Assembly: GCA_004561555.1 (NCBI GenBank)
Contig: SFVH01000025.1
Location: 1-24,379 of the forward strand
Source of the DNA: a bacterium
GTDB taxonomy: Bacteria; Bacteroidota; Bacteroidia; Bacteroidales; Muribaculaceae
Length of the DNA stretch: 24,379 bases
Direction of reading: 5' to 3'
Position 1 is the stretch's first letter; each line of letters opens with the position of its first letter. The position numbers and the translations under genes are program-made. Below the pieces are notes generated by a model that was given only the letters and a program-made list of their open reading frames with translations, did no database searches and had not been told where the DNA came from. Shown here piece by piece: positions 6,544 through 13,558 of this stretch.

Positions 6544-7524
6544 CTACCGGAGATAGCTGTCAAGGTAGGAAATGACGTGGGGGATTACTTGTGAGTCGTA
6601 GTCGGCAGTTCCTCCCATCATCGAGCCGAAACTACCCAAATTGTCGGCATTGAAGCCGTGGTTAGCTCCGTCGATAGTAATAAGGGTTGCATCGGGATAG
6701 GTGTCTACAGCTTGCTCGGAATATGAGATTTTCACAATCATATCGTTAGAGCCGTGCAAGATGAGCACTTTATGGGCGAATGTACCGATATTTGCATAAA
6801 CGTCATAGTTACGCATAGAGTTGCAAAATGCTTCGCTATAGCTCATGCCAAAACCTCCCAAATCGCCAAAACCTCCACCCATATCACCGAATTTATCCAT
6901 CATAGCCACCAATTCGGGAATATTGAATGCCGGATAGAAAAGAATCAGCCCGGCAATGCCGAGGGAGGCATCTTCAGCGGTCAATGCAGAGACGAGTCCA
7001 CCGAGCGACGAGCCGAGAAGGCAAATCTTTGAGGCATCAACCCCATCGTTGGCTTTCATTGCCGCAATCACCGCTTTGAGGTCGTCGACTTCCGTGAAGG
7101 GCGTCATATCGGCGGTGTTACCATCGCTACGGCTTTCGTCGCAAGCGCCGCAAAAGTCGAACGCATAGGCGCAAAATCCGGCTTTAGCGATAGCGGTGGC
7201 ATAAACATTCATTGCATCGGCATTTAGATTTGCACTGTGGGAAAGTATCACGGCAGGCAACTTCTGAGTATCGGCAACACCTGCGGGACGATACATCTTT
7301 CCGAAAATTTTCAGCTCTCCCCTATTGCACCACAATTCTTTGACAATAACATCTTTATCCACCGGATTGTCGGCATCATCTGCCGGAATAAATTCCAGAT
7401 GGTCAAGGTCTGACATATTATAGGTCACAGCATCGCCCGATTTCGGATAGATTACCACTTTTTGAGCCTGAGCCATCGTGATTGCCGTGAAAGCAAGAAG
7501 TATTGATGCGAGATATTTCATCAT
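6544..7524 (-). CDS. Exported alpha/beta hydrolase (dienelactone-hydrolase-like esterase/acylhydrolase)
   Basis: The 326-residue product begins with a signal peptide (about residues 1-20, MMKYLASILLAFTAITMAQA). A short beta-rich module follows (21-50), then an alpha/beta hydrolase domain (about 60-326). The likely triad is Ser173 in GSSLGG (171-176), Asp261 in HGSNDMIV and His289 in GANHGF, with the oxyanion strand at VILSHSANL. A Gly/Met/Phe-rich insert, DKFGDMGGGFGDLGGFGMSY (210-229), sits in the cap region. Substrate is unknown; an ester or acyl group on a glycan or peptide is possible. Its start overlaps the stop of the upstream gene as ATGA, so they are coupled. It converges on hisB with a three-base gap and no intrinsic terminator visible between them. 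Confidence 0.85.
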   Translation of the reverse strand: MMKYLASILLAFTAITMAQAQKVVIYPKSGDAVTYNMSDLDHLEFIPADDADNPVDKDVIVKELWCNRGELKIFGKMYRPAGVADTQKLPAVILSHSANLNADAMNVYATAIAKAGFCAYAFDFCGACDESRSDGNTADMTPFTEVDDLKAVIAAMKANDGVDASKICLLGSSLGGLVSALTAEDASLGIAGLILFYPAFNIPELVAMMDKFGDMGGGFGDLGGFGMSYSEAFCNSMRNYDVYANIGTFAHKVLILHGSNDMIVKISYSEQAVDTYPDATLITIDGANHGFNADNLGSFGSMMGGTADYDSQVIPHVISYLDSYLR

Positions 7525-7994
7525 TTCAGTATTACTTTTATGGTTGATAATTGAGTTTTTAAGATATAAATGCCTTTAGAGAGACTACGGATGGATGCGC
7601 TCCCCGAATCGTCTGCGGTAATGTTGGCAACAGAGATACCGTTGAGTGTGAAAAGTTGCACAAGTGAGCGACCCGGCAATCCGGAAAGGTTGATAAAGTC
7701 GTTGCCTACGATAACCGTAACACTTTGTATGGTTTTATCGTTGACAGAAGCATCATCGCTGAAATCAAAACGAGCGAAATCAGTGACAGGCAACTTCACT
7801 TCGCTATTATCAGACGTGATTATTACCTCAGTATCTGAAAAAGCCACATTGACTCCCCCGGAAAGGTCAAATTTTATCACGTTCCCCGAAGCAGTGGTCA
7901 CTACCACCGACCGATAAGTTTCTTCTGCGCAAGTGGGGAAGACACATCCGAGCAACATGCACAGCCATAATGATAATTTAAGACTTAATTTCAT
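7521..7994 (-). CDS. Small exported protein with sorting-tail-like C terminus
   Basis: I do not recognise a named family. From ATG 7994 the product has 157 residues, with a signal peptide (MKLSLKLSLWLCMLLGCVFP). A beta-rich region follows (ETYRSVVVTTASGNVIKFDL, then EVKLPVTDFARFDF). The C-terminal stretch, LFTLNGISVANI ... LSKGIYILK ... KVILK, resembles the type-A C-terminal sorting domain of the type IX secretion system. The frame is open back to a TTG at 8024, but that codon is part of the -7 promoter box at 8022-8029, so 7994 is chosen. The stop overlaps the hydrolase start (ATGA). A beta module like that at the N terminus of the hydrolase suggests a functional pair at the cell surface. 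Confidence 0.75.
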   Translation of the reverse strand: MKLSLKLSLWLCMLLGCVFPTCAEETYRSVVVTTASGNVIKFDLSGGVNVAFSDTEVIITSDNSEVKLPVTDFARFDFSDDASVNDKTIQSVTVIVGNDFINLSGLPGRSLVQLFTLNGISVANITADDSGSASIRSLSKGIYILKTQLSTIKVILK

Positions 7995-8021
7995 ACAATA
8001 ACATACGATTAATAGTTGCGA

Positions 8022-8029
8022 CAAATGTA
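8022..8029 (-). promoter_or_regulatory. -7 box of the small-protein/hydrolase operon
   Basis: TACATTTG on the minus strand matches TAnnTTTG and lies 28 bases upstream of the chosen start at 7994. No good -33 TTG is seen at the usual distance, so the call is tentative. Confidence 0.45.
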
Positions 8030-8148
8030 ATAATATTTGTTATAGAAGTCGCCATTTTTAACATAAAGATTTAAACAATTAACACATTGATAGAATTAAT
8101 CTACAGTCGAAAACATTATGCCACGACACAATGGCATTTTTTCTTAGA

Positions 8149-8177
8149 TTGTTAATAAAAAATATTTATTACCTTTG
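8149..8177 (+). promoter_or_regulatory. Promoter of the tandem paralogue operon
   Basis: TTG (8149-8151), an 18-base spacer and TACCTTTG (8170-8177) repeat the architecture of the his promoter. The predicted start of transcription is near 8184, about a dozen bases before the ATG at 8196. Confidence 0.7.
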
Positions 8178-8195
8178 GAAAAAATTATCAGAGAT

Positions 8196-8612
8196 ATGAG
8201 ACGATTATTAAGCATTATTTTGCTCACCATTATTAGCGCAATGACAATCAATGCCGGAGTGCTCGACGACAAATGCAGGGAGATTGCCGACGCATTGCGC
8301 GCCGGAGATGTTGATGATGCAGAAGACCGAGCCACAGAGGTGTATGCCCGCAAAACCGATTGCACAGCACAAAATCTTGCCGACCTTACCATCACCTACC
8401 ATCAACTCACTCAGCGAGCCACAGATGCCGTGTCGCGCTACGACTATGTGCTGAAGGCTATAGATTGCCACAAGTCGGCAGTCGCTAAAGATGCCGATGC
8501 CGCAGCCAATCGCTACCGCAGTGCGGGCTACAATATGGATGCCATCATTGCTGATTACAAGGCGCATTTAAGCGACTATCGCAATGCTGTGAGCGAGTCA
8601 ATGAATTTCTAA
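8196..8612 (+). CDS. Exported helical protein, paralogue of the next gene
   Basis: The family is not recognised. From ATG 8196 the product has 138 residues, with a signal peptide (MRRLLSIILLTIISAMTINA) and an all-alpha, TPR-like mature part. It aligns by eye with the lipoprotein encoded next: both have an (A/S)A-x-E-(V/L)-Y motif, a T-A-(Q/K)-(N/E)-L segment, a Y-(H/K)-x-L motif and a (K/R)-A-(I/L)-D-C segment followed by Lys-Asp-Ala-Asp or a similar run. This copy lacks a lipobox cysteine and would be periplasmic or secreted. An earlier TTG at 8175 is in frame but lies inside the promoter -7 box, so it is rejected as the start. The next gene starts 23 bases downstream, suggesting one operon. 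Confidence 0.72.
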   Translation: MRRLLSIILLTIISAMTINAGVLDDKCREIADALRAGDVDDAEDRATEVYARKTDCTAQNLADLTITYHQLTQRATDAVSRYDYVLKAIDCHKSAVAKDADAAANRYRSAGYNMDAIIADYKAHLSDYRNAVSESMNF

Positions 8613-8635
8613 AATAAGTAAACATATTTCTTAAA

Positions 8636-9076
8636 ATGAAGAAGATTATTTCTATTATCAGCCTTATGGCAGTTGTGCTGCTTATGGCTTGCTCATCGGA
8701 GAACGATGAGAAATTTAACAAACTCAATGACCTTATCAAAAACAATAAGGTGGAGGAACTTGCCAAGTCGGCCGACGAGCTTTATATGGATAAGGCGGAA
8801 TATACCGCCAAAGAGCTTGTGCAACTCTCCGTGGCATATAAATATCTTGCCGAGCAAGAAATGCAAGGACGTAATGATGCCACTTATTTGGCAGACTATA
8901 TCTCTCGCGCTCTTGACTGCTTCAATAAAGCTAAAGACACCGACAGCGATGCCGTGGAAGAGTATCTTAAAGACAACGACCTCGGTGATTTTGAAAAGGT
9001 GATTAACGGGATGAACGACGAGCTGGAAAAAGCTAAAGAGGCGGAACGAGCTCTTATTGAGAGCATCAATGCTTAA
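8636..9076 (+). CDS. Small helical lipoprotein, paralogue of the preceding gene
   Basis: The 146-residue product has a lipoprotein signal peptide with lipobox LLMAC (Cys19) followed by SSEND, so it should be lipidated. The mature part is charged and helical, with a repeated-helix look (KFNKLNDLIKNNKVEELAKS; AEYTAKELVQLSVAYKYLAE) and a C-terminal coiled-coil-like stretch, ELEKAKEAERALIES. The family is not recognised. It appears to be a diverged duplicate of the gene upstream, one lipidated and one not. A strong bidirectional hairpin follows at 9156-9194. Confidence 0.78.
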   Translation: MKKIISIISLMAVVLLMACSSENDEKFNKLNDLIKNNKVEELAKSADELYMDKAEYTAKELVQLSVAYKYLAEQEMQGRNDATYLADYISRALDCFNKAKDTDSDAVEEYLKDNDLGDFEKVINGMNDELEKAKEAERALIESINA

Positions 9077-9084
9077 ATCCAAAA

Positions 9085-9128
9085 CGGTTATTAGGACCTT
9101 TATGATGATAATAACGTTCTAATGACCG
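9085..9128. repeat. Imperfect inverted repeat downstream of the lipoprotein gene
   Basis: CGGTTATTAG (9085-9094) pairs with CTAATGACCG (9119-9128) at nine of ten positions plus one G-U, with a 24-base loop. It may help stabilise the 3' end of the lipoprotein mRNA. Confidence 0.4.
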
Positions 9129-9155
9129 ATTGAGGTTAAAGACTGTATAACAACC

Positions 9156-9194
9156 AAATCGGGGTTACACTCTTTCTGAATGTAACCCCGATTT
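9156..9194. terminator. Bidirectional terminator between lipoprotein and acyl-CoA synthetase genes
   Basis: A perfect 14-bp stem (9156-9169, aaatcggggttaca, with 9181-9194) and 11-base loop lie between two convergent genes. The A/T ends of the stem allow it to act in both directions. Confidence 0.8.
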
Positions 9195-9211
9195 ATATTA
9201 TATGAATATTC

Positions 9212-10861
9212 CTATTTCTTGTCGCGGATTTCCACACGACGGATTTTGCCACTAATAGTTTTCGGCAATTCGTCGACAAACTCCACCACACGCGGATACT
9301 TGTAGGGCGCCGTGGTGCGCTTCACATGGTCTTGAATTTCCTTAATAAGCTCTTCACCCGCCTTGTCTTTATAGTCGGCGGCAAGCACAATCGTTGCTTT
9401 CACCACCTGTCCGCGTATCTCGTCGGGCACACCGGTGATTGCACACTCCACAACGGCAGGATGTGTCATCAGCGCACTCTCCACCTCAAACGGACCGATA
9501 CGATAGCCCGACGATTTGATTACGTCGTCCTTACGCCCGATAAACCAGAAGTAGCCGTCTTCATCTCTCCACGCCACGTCGCCTGTGTGATAGATGTCGT
9601 CGTGCCACGCTTCATGGGTCAGTTCGGCATCGCGATAGTATTCTTTAAACAGTCCTAATGGGCGTTTTCCTTTTGTGCGCACCACGATTTCTCCCTGCTC
9701 GCCGTCTTCAGCCCAACGGCCATCGGAGGTAAGGAGGTCGATGTCGTATTCCGGACCTTTCTTACCCATCGAGCCGGGCTTTGGCTCAAGCCAAGGATAG
9801 GTGGCAATGGTCAGAGTGGTTTCGGTTTGCCCAAAGCCTTCCATGAGTTTAATGCCCGTGAGGCGTTTCCATTCGTCGTAGACGCTCGGATTGAGGGCTT
9901 CGCCGGCAATGGTGCAGTATTTCAGCGAGGAGATATCATATTTAGACAAATCTTCGTGGATGAGGAAGCGGAACACTGTGGGTGGAGCGCAAAATGAGGT
10001 AATCTTATAGTCTTGAAACATCTCCAGCACATCGGCAGGCTTGAATTTCTCAAAGTCGTAGACAAACACATTAGCTCCGGCAATCCATTGACCATAAAGT
10101 TTGCCCCACACGGCTTTGCCCCAACCGGTATCGGCGAGGGTGAGGTGAAGGCTATCTTCATGAAGATTGTGCCAATAAGAGCCGGTGATGATATGTCCGA
10201 GAGGATATGTGAAGTCGTGTGCCACCATCTTTGGCTCGCCTGTGGTGCCTGAAGTGAAATACATCAAGGAGATGTCGTCGTTTTCGTTTGCCACTGCAGG
10301 GCGAACAAACGGTGTGGCGTCGTCGCATCCTTTATTGAAATCAATCCAACCCTCGGGAAGACTCGGTCCGGTGGAAATGCGCAATTTCAGCGACGGACAC
10401 TTCGGGAGTGCGTCGTCGACGTGCTTAAGCACTACGTCGTCGCCCACGGCAACAATGGCTTTAATATCGGCCCTATTGCAGCGGTACACGATGTCTTTAG
10501 CGGTGAGTAGGTGGGTAGCAGGAATGGTGGTGGCACCGATTTTATGCAAAGCGATAATTGAAAACCAAAATTGGTAGCGACGCTTCAAGATGAGCATCAC
10601 CATATCTCCGCGACCGATGCCTTGAGAAGTGAAAAACGATGCTGCCTTATCGCTCTCGCGCTTGATGTCGGCAAAGGTGAATTGTATTTTCTCACCCTCT
10701 TCATTAGTCCAGAGTAAAGCCGGCTTGTCGGGATTGGTGCGTGCCCATTCGTCAACCACATCATAGCCGAAATTAAAGTGTGCCGGGACATTTACATGGA
10801 AGTTCGCCATAAAATCCTCATAGGTATCGAACTTCGTCTTATCAAGAAATCTTTCTAACAT
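9212..10861 (-). CDS. AMP-forming acyl-CoA synthetase (acetyl/medium-chain acyl-CoA ligase type)
   Basis: The 549-residue protein belongs to the ANL adenylating superfamily. It would convert a carboxylic acid, ATP and CoA to acyl-CoA in two steps. The core motifs are all present: P-loop YFTSGTTGEPK (201-211), GFGQTET (342-348), YHTGD (424-428), hinge GRKDDVIKSSGYRIGPFEVE (442-461) and the C-terminal catalytic lysine in PKTISGKI (Lys539). The length and the TLADTGWGKAVWGKLYGQW segment fit the acetyl/medium-chain acyl-CoA synthetase group rather than the longer Acs. The substrate cannot be set from sequence; a short or medium fatty acid, or an aromatic acid, is possible. It follows the regulator gene by eight bases, so it is probably controlled by it. 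Confidence 0.92.
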   Translation of the reverse strand: MLERFLDKTKFDTYEDFMANFHVNVPAHFNFGYDVVDEWARTNPDKPALLWTNEEGEKIQFTFADIKRESDKAASFFTSQGIGRGDMVMLILKRRYQFWFSIIALHKIGATTIPATHLLTAKDIVYRCNRADIKAIVAVGDDVVLKHVDDALPKCPSLKLRISTGPSLPEGWIDFNKGCDDATPFVRPAVANENDDISLMYFTSGTTGEPKMVAHDFTYPLGHIITGSYWHNLHEDSLHLTLADTGWGKAVWGKLYGQWIAGANVFVYDFEKFKPADVLEMFQDYKITSFCAPPTVFRFLIHEDLSKYDISSLKYCTIAGEALNPSVYDEWKRLTGIKLMEGFGQTETTLTIATYPWLEPKPGSMGKKGPEYDIDLLTSDGRWAEDGEQGEIVVRTKGKRPLGLFKEYYRDAELTHEAWHDDIYHTGDVAWRDEDGYFWFIGRKDDVIKSSGYRIGPFEVESALMTHPAVVECAITGVPDEIRGQVVKATIVLAADYKDKAGEELIKEIQDHVKRTTAPYKYPRVVEFVDELPKTISGKIRRVEIRDKK

Positions 10862-10869
10862 AATCTTCG

Positions 10870-11418
10870 TTAAATAATAATTGCAATAAATTTCAAAAGC
10901 TCCTCACCGATGGCTTTCATACCATGAGGGCGACGAGCATCAAACATAATGGTGTCGCCGGCATTTAATCGGATAATCTTGCCTTCGATATGCAATTCCA
11001 TAACTCCCGACTCTACATAGTTAAGCTCTTGACCATCGTGGCTGCTTAGATGCACTTCAGCCTCGTCTTTGGGATGAACGGTGACCAAAAAAGGCTCCAT
11101 CCTACGACCGGAGAATCCATAAGCCAATGATTGATATTTATACCACTCTCGGCGTTCCACTGCCTCTCCACAGCCTTTGCGGGTCACAAAATAACTATTC
11201 ATTTTCGGCTCTTCGCCAAAGAGCAAAGCCATAATTTCCACACCAAAAGTGTCGGCAATGCGTTTGGCAGTGCTCACCGGAATGTCGACTGCTCCGGTTT
11301 CATATTTTTCAAAATCAGCTTCAGCAACACCGCAAGCCAAACAAAACTCAGCCACGGAGAGCCCTAATGCTTCACGCAACCCTTTCAAGCGAGTTGCTAC
11401 TTCTTCGATATGTCCCAT
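10870..11418 (-). CDS. XRE-family regulator with C-terminal cupin domain
   Basis: The 182-residue product has an N-terminal helix-turn-helix of the Cro/C1-type (about 9-66, LKGLREALGLSVAEFCLACG with the following VAEADFEKYETG). It ends in a small cupin beta-barrel (about 105-182, with ELNYVESGVMELHIEGK and RLNAGDTIMFDARRPHGMKA). HTH-cupin proteins sense a small ligand in the barrel and regulate neighbouring metabolic genes. Here the neighbour, eight bases downstream, is an acyl-CoA synthetase, so an acyl or carboxylate ligand is a reasonable inference. The gene has its own promoter at 11469-11496. Confidence 0.9.
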   Translation of the reverse strand: MGHIEEVATRLKGLREALGLSVAEFCLACGVAEADFEKYETGAVDIPVSTAKRIADTFGVEIMALLFGEEPKMNSYFVTRKGCGEAVERREWYKYQSLAYGFSGRRMEPFLVTVHPKDEAEVHLSSHDGQELNYVESGVMELHIEGKIIRLNAGDTIMFDARRPHGMKAIGEELLKFIAIII

Positions 11419-11437
11419 AATCTTGTTTTTTGTTGTC

Positions 11438-11450
11438 CCGCAAAATGCGG
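11438..11450. promoter_or_regulatory. Small dyad in the leader of the XRE-cupin operon
   Basis: CCGCA (11438-11442) and TGCGG (11446-11450) form a five-base dyad between the promoter and the regulator start. It is a candidate operator for autoregulation or a small RNA hairpin; the sequence alone cannot decide. Confidence 0.35.
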
Positions 11451-11468
11451 AGTAATATTAGAACGCAA

Positions 11469-11496
11469 CAAAGGTAAAAAATTATTTTATGCGCAA
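11469..11496 (-). promoter_or_regulatory. Promoter of the XRE-cupin/acyl-CoA synthetase operon
   Basis: On the minus strand TTG (11494-11496) is followed after 17 bases by TACCTTTG (11469-11476), the same -7 sequence as in the his and 8149 promoters. It lies about 50 bases before the regulator start. Confidence 0.68.
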
Positions 11497-11607
11497 AAAA
11501 TTTTCACTGCATTTATCACTTAAAATATTGAATATTACACACTTGCGACTGCTATGTGCAACACATTTTCATCCAAAGTGTGCAAAAATAATTTTCATAC
11601 CCATACC

Positions 11608-11639
11608 AAAAAAAGCCACCCTCCGAAATGGAGAGTGGC
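11608..11639 (-). terminator. Terminator of the BACON-like secreted protein gene
   Basis: Arms 11615-11624 and 11630-11639 (GCCACyCTCC type, one mismatch) enclose a five-base loop. In the minus direction the stem is followed by seven T (11608-11614), a typical intrinsic terminator 27 bases after the stop of the gene at 11666. Confidence 0.85.
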
Positions 11640-11665
11640 AAAAATATCAATACAAGATTTATATC

Positions 11666-13411
11666 TTACTTAAGTACGCGAGCAACTTTATTGTTGTCAA
11701 ATTTGAGGATATACATACCCTTGGCAAGATTAGCAGCCGGAATTACACCATTAGCGCCGAGAGTAGTGTTGGCAACGAGTTGACCTGCGGCATTGTAAAC
11801 AGCCACCTTGCCTTCAACACCCTTCACTACGAAGTTGCCGTTGACTACAGATACCTTAACGGCATCAGCCTTGATAGCTCCAACAGAGCCGCCATCGCCT
11901 TGAATAACCTTAACTACGGCTGAACCACCGAGAACGGTAGTGAAATCAACATAAGCCGTACGACCGGTTTCGCCTTCAGGAAGTGCTTCGGCTGTGATGG
12001 TGAAAGTCAAAGTGGTTTGTCCATCACCAGCTGCTGAGATAGTAATCCATTCCGGAACATCTTGGTTAAGACTGAAATAATCAGAGTTAAGTTTAATATT
12101 AGAGTCTGCTACACTTACATCAGCAGCACCGCCTTCAACCGGGATTACTACTTGAGTTTGGTCAAGCTTAAGGCTACCCATAGAAGCATTTAATAATATC
12201 ATAGGACCGCCGTCTACGTCGGACAATTCGGTTGCACCATCTTCTGTGTACAACAATTGAGTGGGTAAATAACTCTTAGAGCCGTCTTTAGTTATCTCAA
12301 TAACACCATGGATATCATTAGGAACGTAAGTATTGACCTCGTCATCCATCCATGGCCAGTTAGCCATAAAGCAGGAGAAGGTTACATCATCGGTAAAGTC
12401 GGAAAATACAAGGAGAAGGGCGGTATTAGGGTAAAGTACCACTTGCTCGCGACCTCCGAGCTCATCTTCTTTATAGAATTTAAAGTCGACAGGAGAACCT
12501 ACAGGATAAGTTTCCAACACATCATCCTTAGTGGCAACTGCGAGAGCAAGTTCCTCGCCCACAGAGCCATCATCGTTGACTGCATAAACATGGATAGTAA
12601 GTTCACCGGCTTCATTAACAAAATTCAAGCCAGAAATCCACGCAGTCAAGCTTTCAAGATAATAAGGAGCCAACGGTTTGCTGTAGTAAGCACCGAAACC
12701 ACTAAAACCAACAGTAGTCAAAAATGAAGAATACAAGTAATCGTTTTTAGTAGCCTTTAAGCCCCAAAATCCGCCTAAAGGTTGGTTGGAAAGAGGATAA
12801 CTAATACCGTTTTTGCTGCTCTCAGTGAAACCAGTTGAAAATAGATAGTTTGCTTCAGCGGTTTGAGAATCTTTAAAATAAGTCCAGTTTTGATAAGACA
12901 CACCGTCTTTGGTAGTCAATTTTGGGAAAGTGGAGAAGTTATAGTCATATTCCACTTCGAGATTTTGATCCTCAGTCACAAATTTTTCACCACCTGCGGT
13001 AGACAAGTCACCTATAGAAAAACTCCAAGATTCAGTTTCTGAAGCTGAAATATTTTCAAAGGTAACAGTTTTAAATGGGGGTACAACACCTACACCAATA
13101 CCCCAAGCAGAACCATCAGTAGCAATACTTTGCCAATAAAGACCTTCTGGAGTGGCATAAGTGTGAACATCACCGAGCGAAGTAGCTCCAAAAGATTTTG
13201 AAAGCTCAGCGAAATTAGTAGTGGCTTTCTTAACAAGTGATGCGGGATTAGCCTTAATCTCAGCTTTCTTAACCATTACATTCGACATGTCGTAAGCCAC
13301 CGGGGTAGCACCTACCGGCACTACTTGACGATTTACACGAACATCAGGCATAGCAGCACTTGACACAAGTGCGCCTGACAATGCTAAAGTAAAAAGTAAA
13401 GTTTTTTTCAT
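11666..13411 (-). CDS. Large secreted surface protein with BACON-like domain and C-terminal sorting-like tail
   Basis: The 581-residue product has a signal peptide (about 1-20, MKKTLLFTLALSGALVSSAA). Residues 30-400 are beta-rich, contain many aromatic residues and match no family I can name. Residues about 405-512 resemble a BACON domain: SLKLDQTQVVIPVEGGAADV, then VPEWITISA, GRTAYVDFTTVLGG and VVKVIQGDGG. The last 65 residues (VKVSVVNGNFVVKGVEGKVA, then VYNAAGQLV, LAKGMYILKF and VARVLK) look like a type-A C-terminal sorting domain. No catalytic motif is seen; an adhesin or glycan-binding role is inference. It has its own terminator at 11608-11639 and is separated from the SusCD operon by the hairpin at 13501-13550, so it is probably transcribed alone. 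Confidence 0.82.
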   Translation of the reverse strand: MKKTLLFTLALSGALVSSAAMPDVRVNRQVVPVGATPVAYDMSNVMVKKAEIKANPASLVKKATTNFAELSKSFGATSLGDVHTYATPEGLYWQSIATDGSAWGIGVGVVPPFKTVTFENISASETESWSFSIGDLSTAGGEKFVTEDQNLEVEYDYNFSTFPKLTTKDGVSYQNWTYFKDSQTAEANYLFSTGFTESSKNGISYPLSNQPLGGFWGLKATKNDYLYSSFLTTVGFSGFGAYYSKPLAPYYLESLTAWISGLNFVNEAGELTIHVYAVNDDGSVGEELALAVATKDDVLETYPVGSPVDFKFYKEDELGGREQVVLYPNTALLLVFSDFTDDVTFSCFMANWPWMDDEVNTYVPNDIHGVIEITKDGSKSYLPTQLLYTEDGATELSDVDGGPMILLNASMGSLKLDQTQVVIPVEGGAADVSVADSNIKLNSDYFSLNQDVPEWITISAAGDGQTTLTFTITAEALPEGETGRTAYVDFTTVLGGSAVVKVIQGDGGSVGAIKADAVKVSVVNGNFVVKGVEGKVAVYNAAGQLVANTTLGANGVIPAANLAKGMYILKFDNNKVARVLK

Positions 13412-13439
13412 ATCTATAAATATTTAGAGAATAATATTG

Positions 13440-13447
13440 CAAAAATA
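13440..13447 (-). promoter_or_regulatory. Possible -7 box for the BACON-like protein gene
   Basis: TATTTTTG on the minus strand fits TAnnTTTG and lies 28 bases upstream of the start at 13411. A -33 TTG at the usual distance is not obvious, and the region is very AT-rich, so chance matches are likely. Confidence 0.35.
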
Positions 13448-13500
13448 TATATTTATTCTAACAAATGAAAGCAAAACAAAGAAAAAAAATAATTTTTTAA

Positions 13501-13550
13501 AGGATTTACCTATTAAAAAGCAACAAATCTGCTCAAAATAGGTAAATCCT
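13501..13550 (-). terminator. Terminator of the SusCD-peptidase-DUF4302 operon
   Basis: A perfect 14-bp inverted repeat (13501-13514, aggatttacctatt, with 13537-13550) has a 22-base loop and lies eight bases after the stop at 13559. In the minus direction a T-rich tract follows it (13482-13500). Confidence 0.75.
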
Positions 13551-13558
13551 AAATATTG

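Noticed and set aside
7995..8024. TTG start adding ten residues to the small exported protein
   Set aside because: The codon overlaps the TACATTTG promoter box, and the signal peptide begins at 7994.
8175..8195. TTG start for the exported helical protein
   Set aside because: The TTG is part of the -7 promoter box TACCTTTG; ATG 8196 gives a clean signal peptide.
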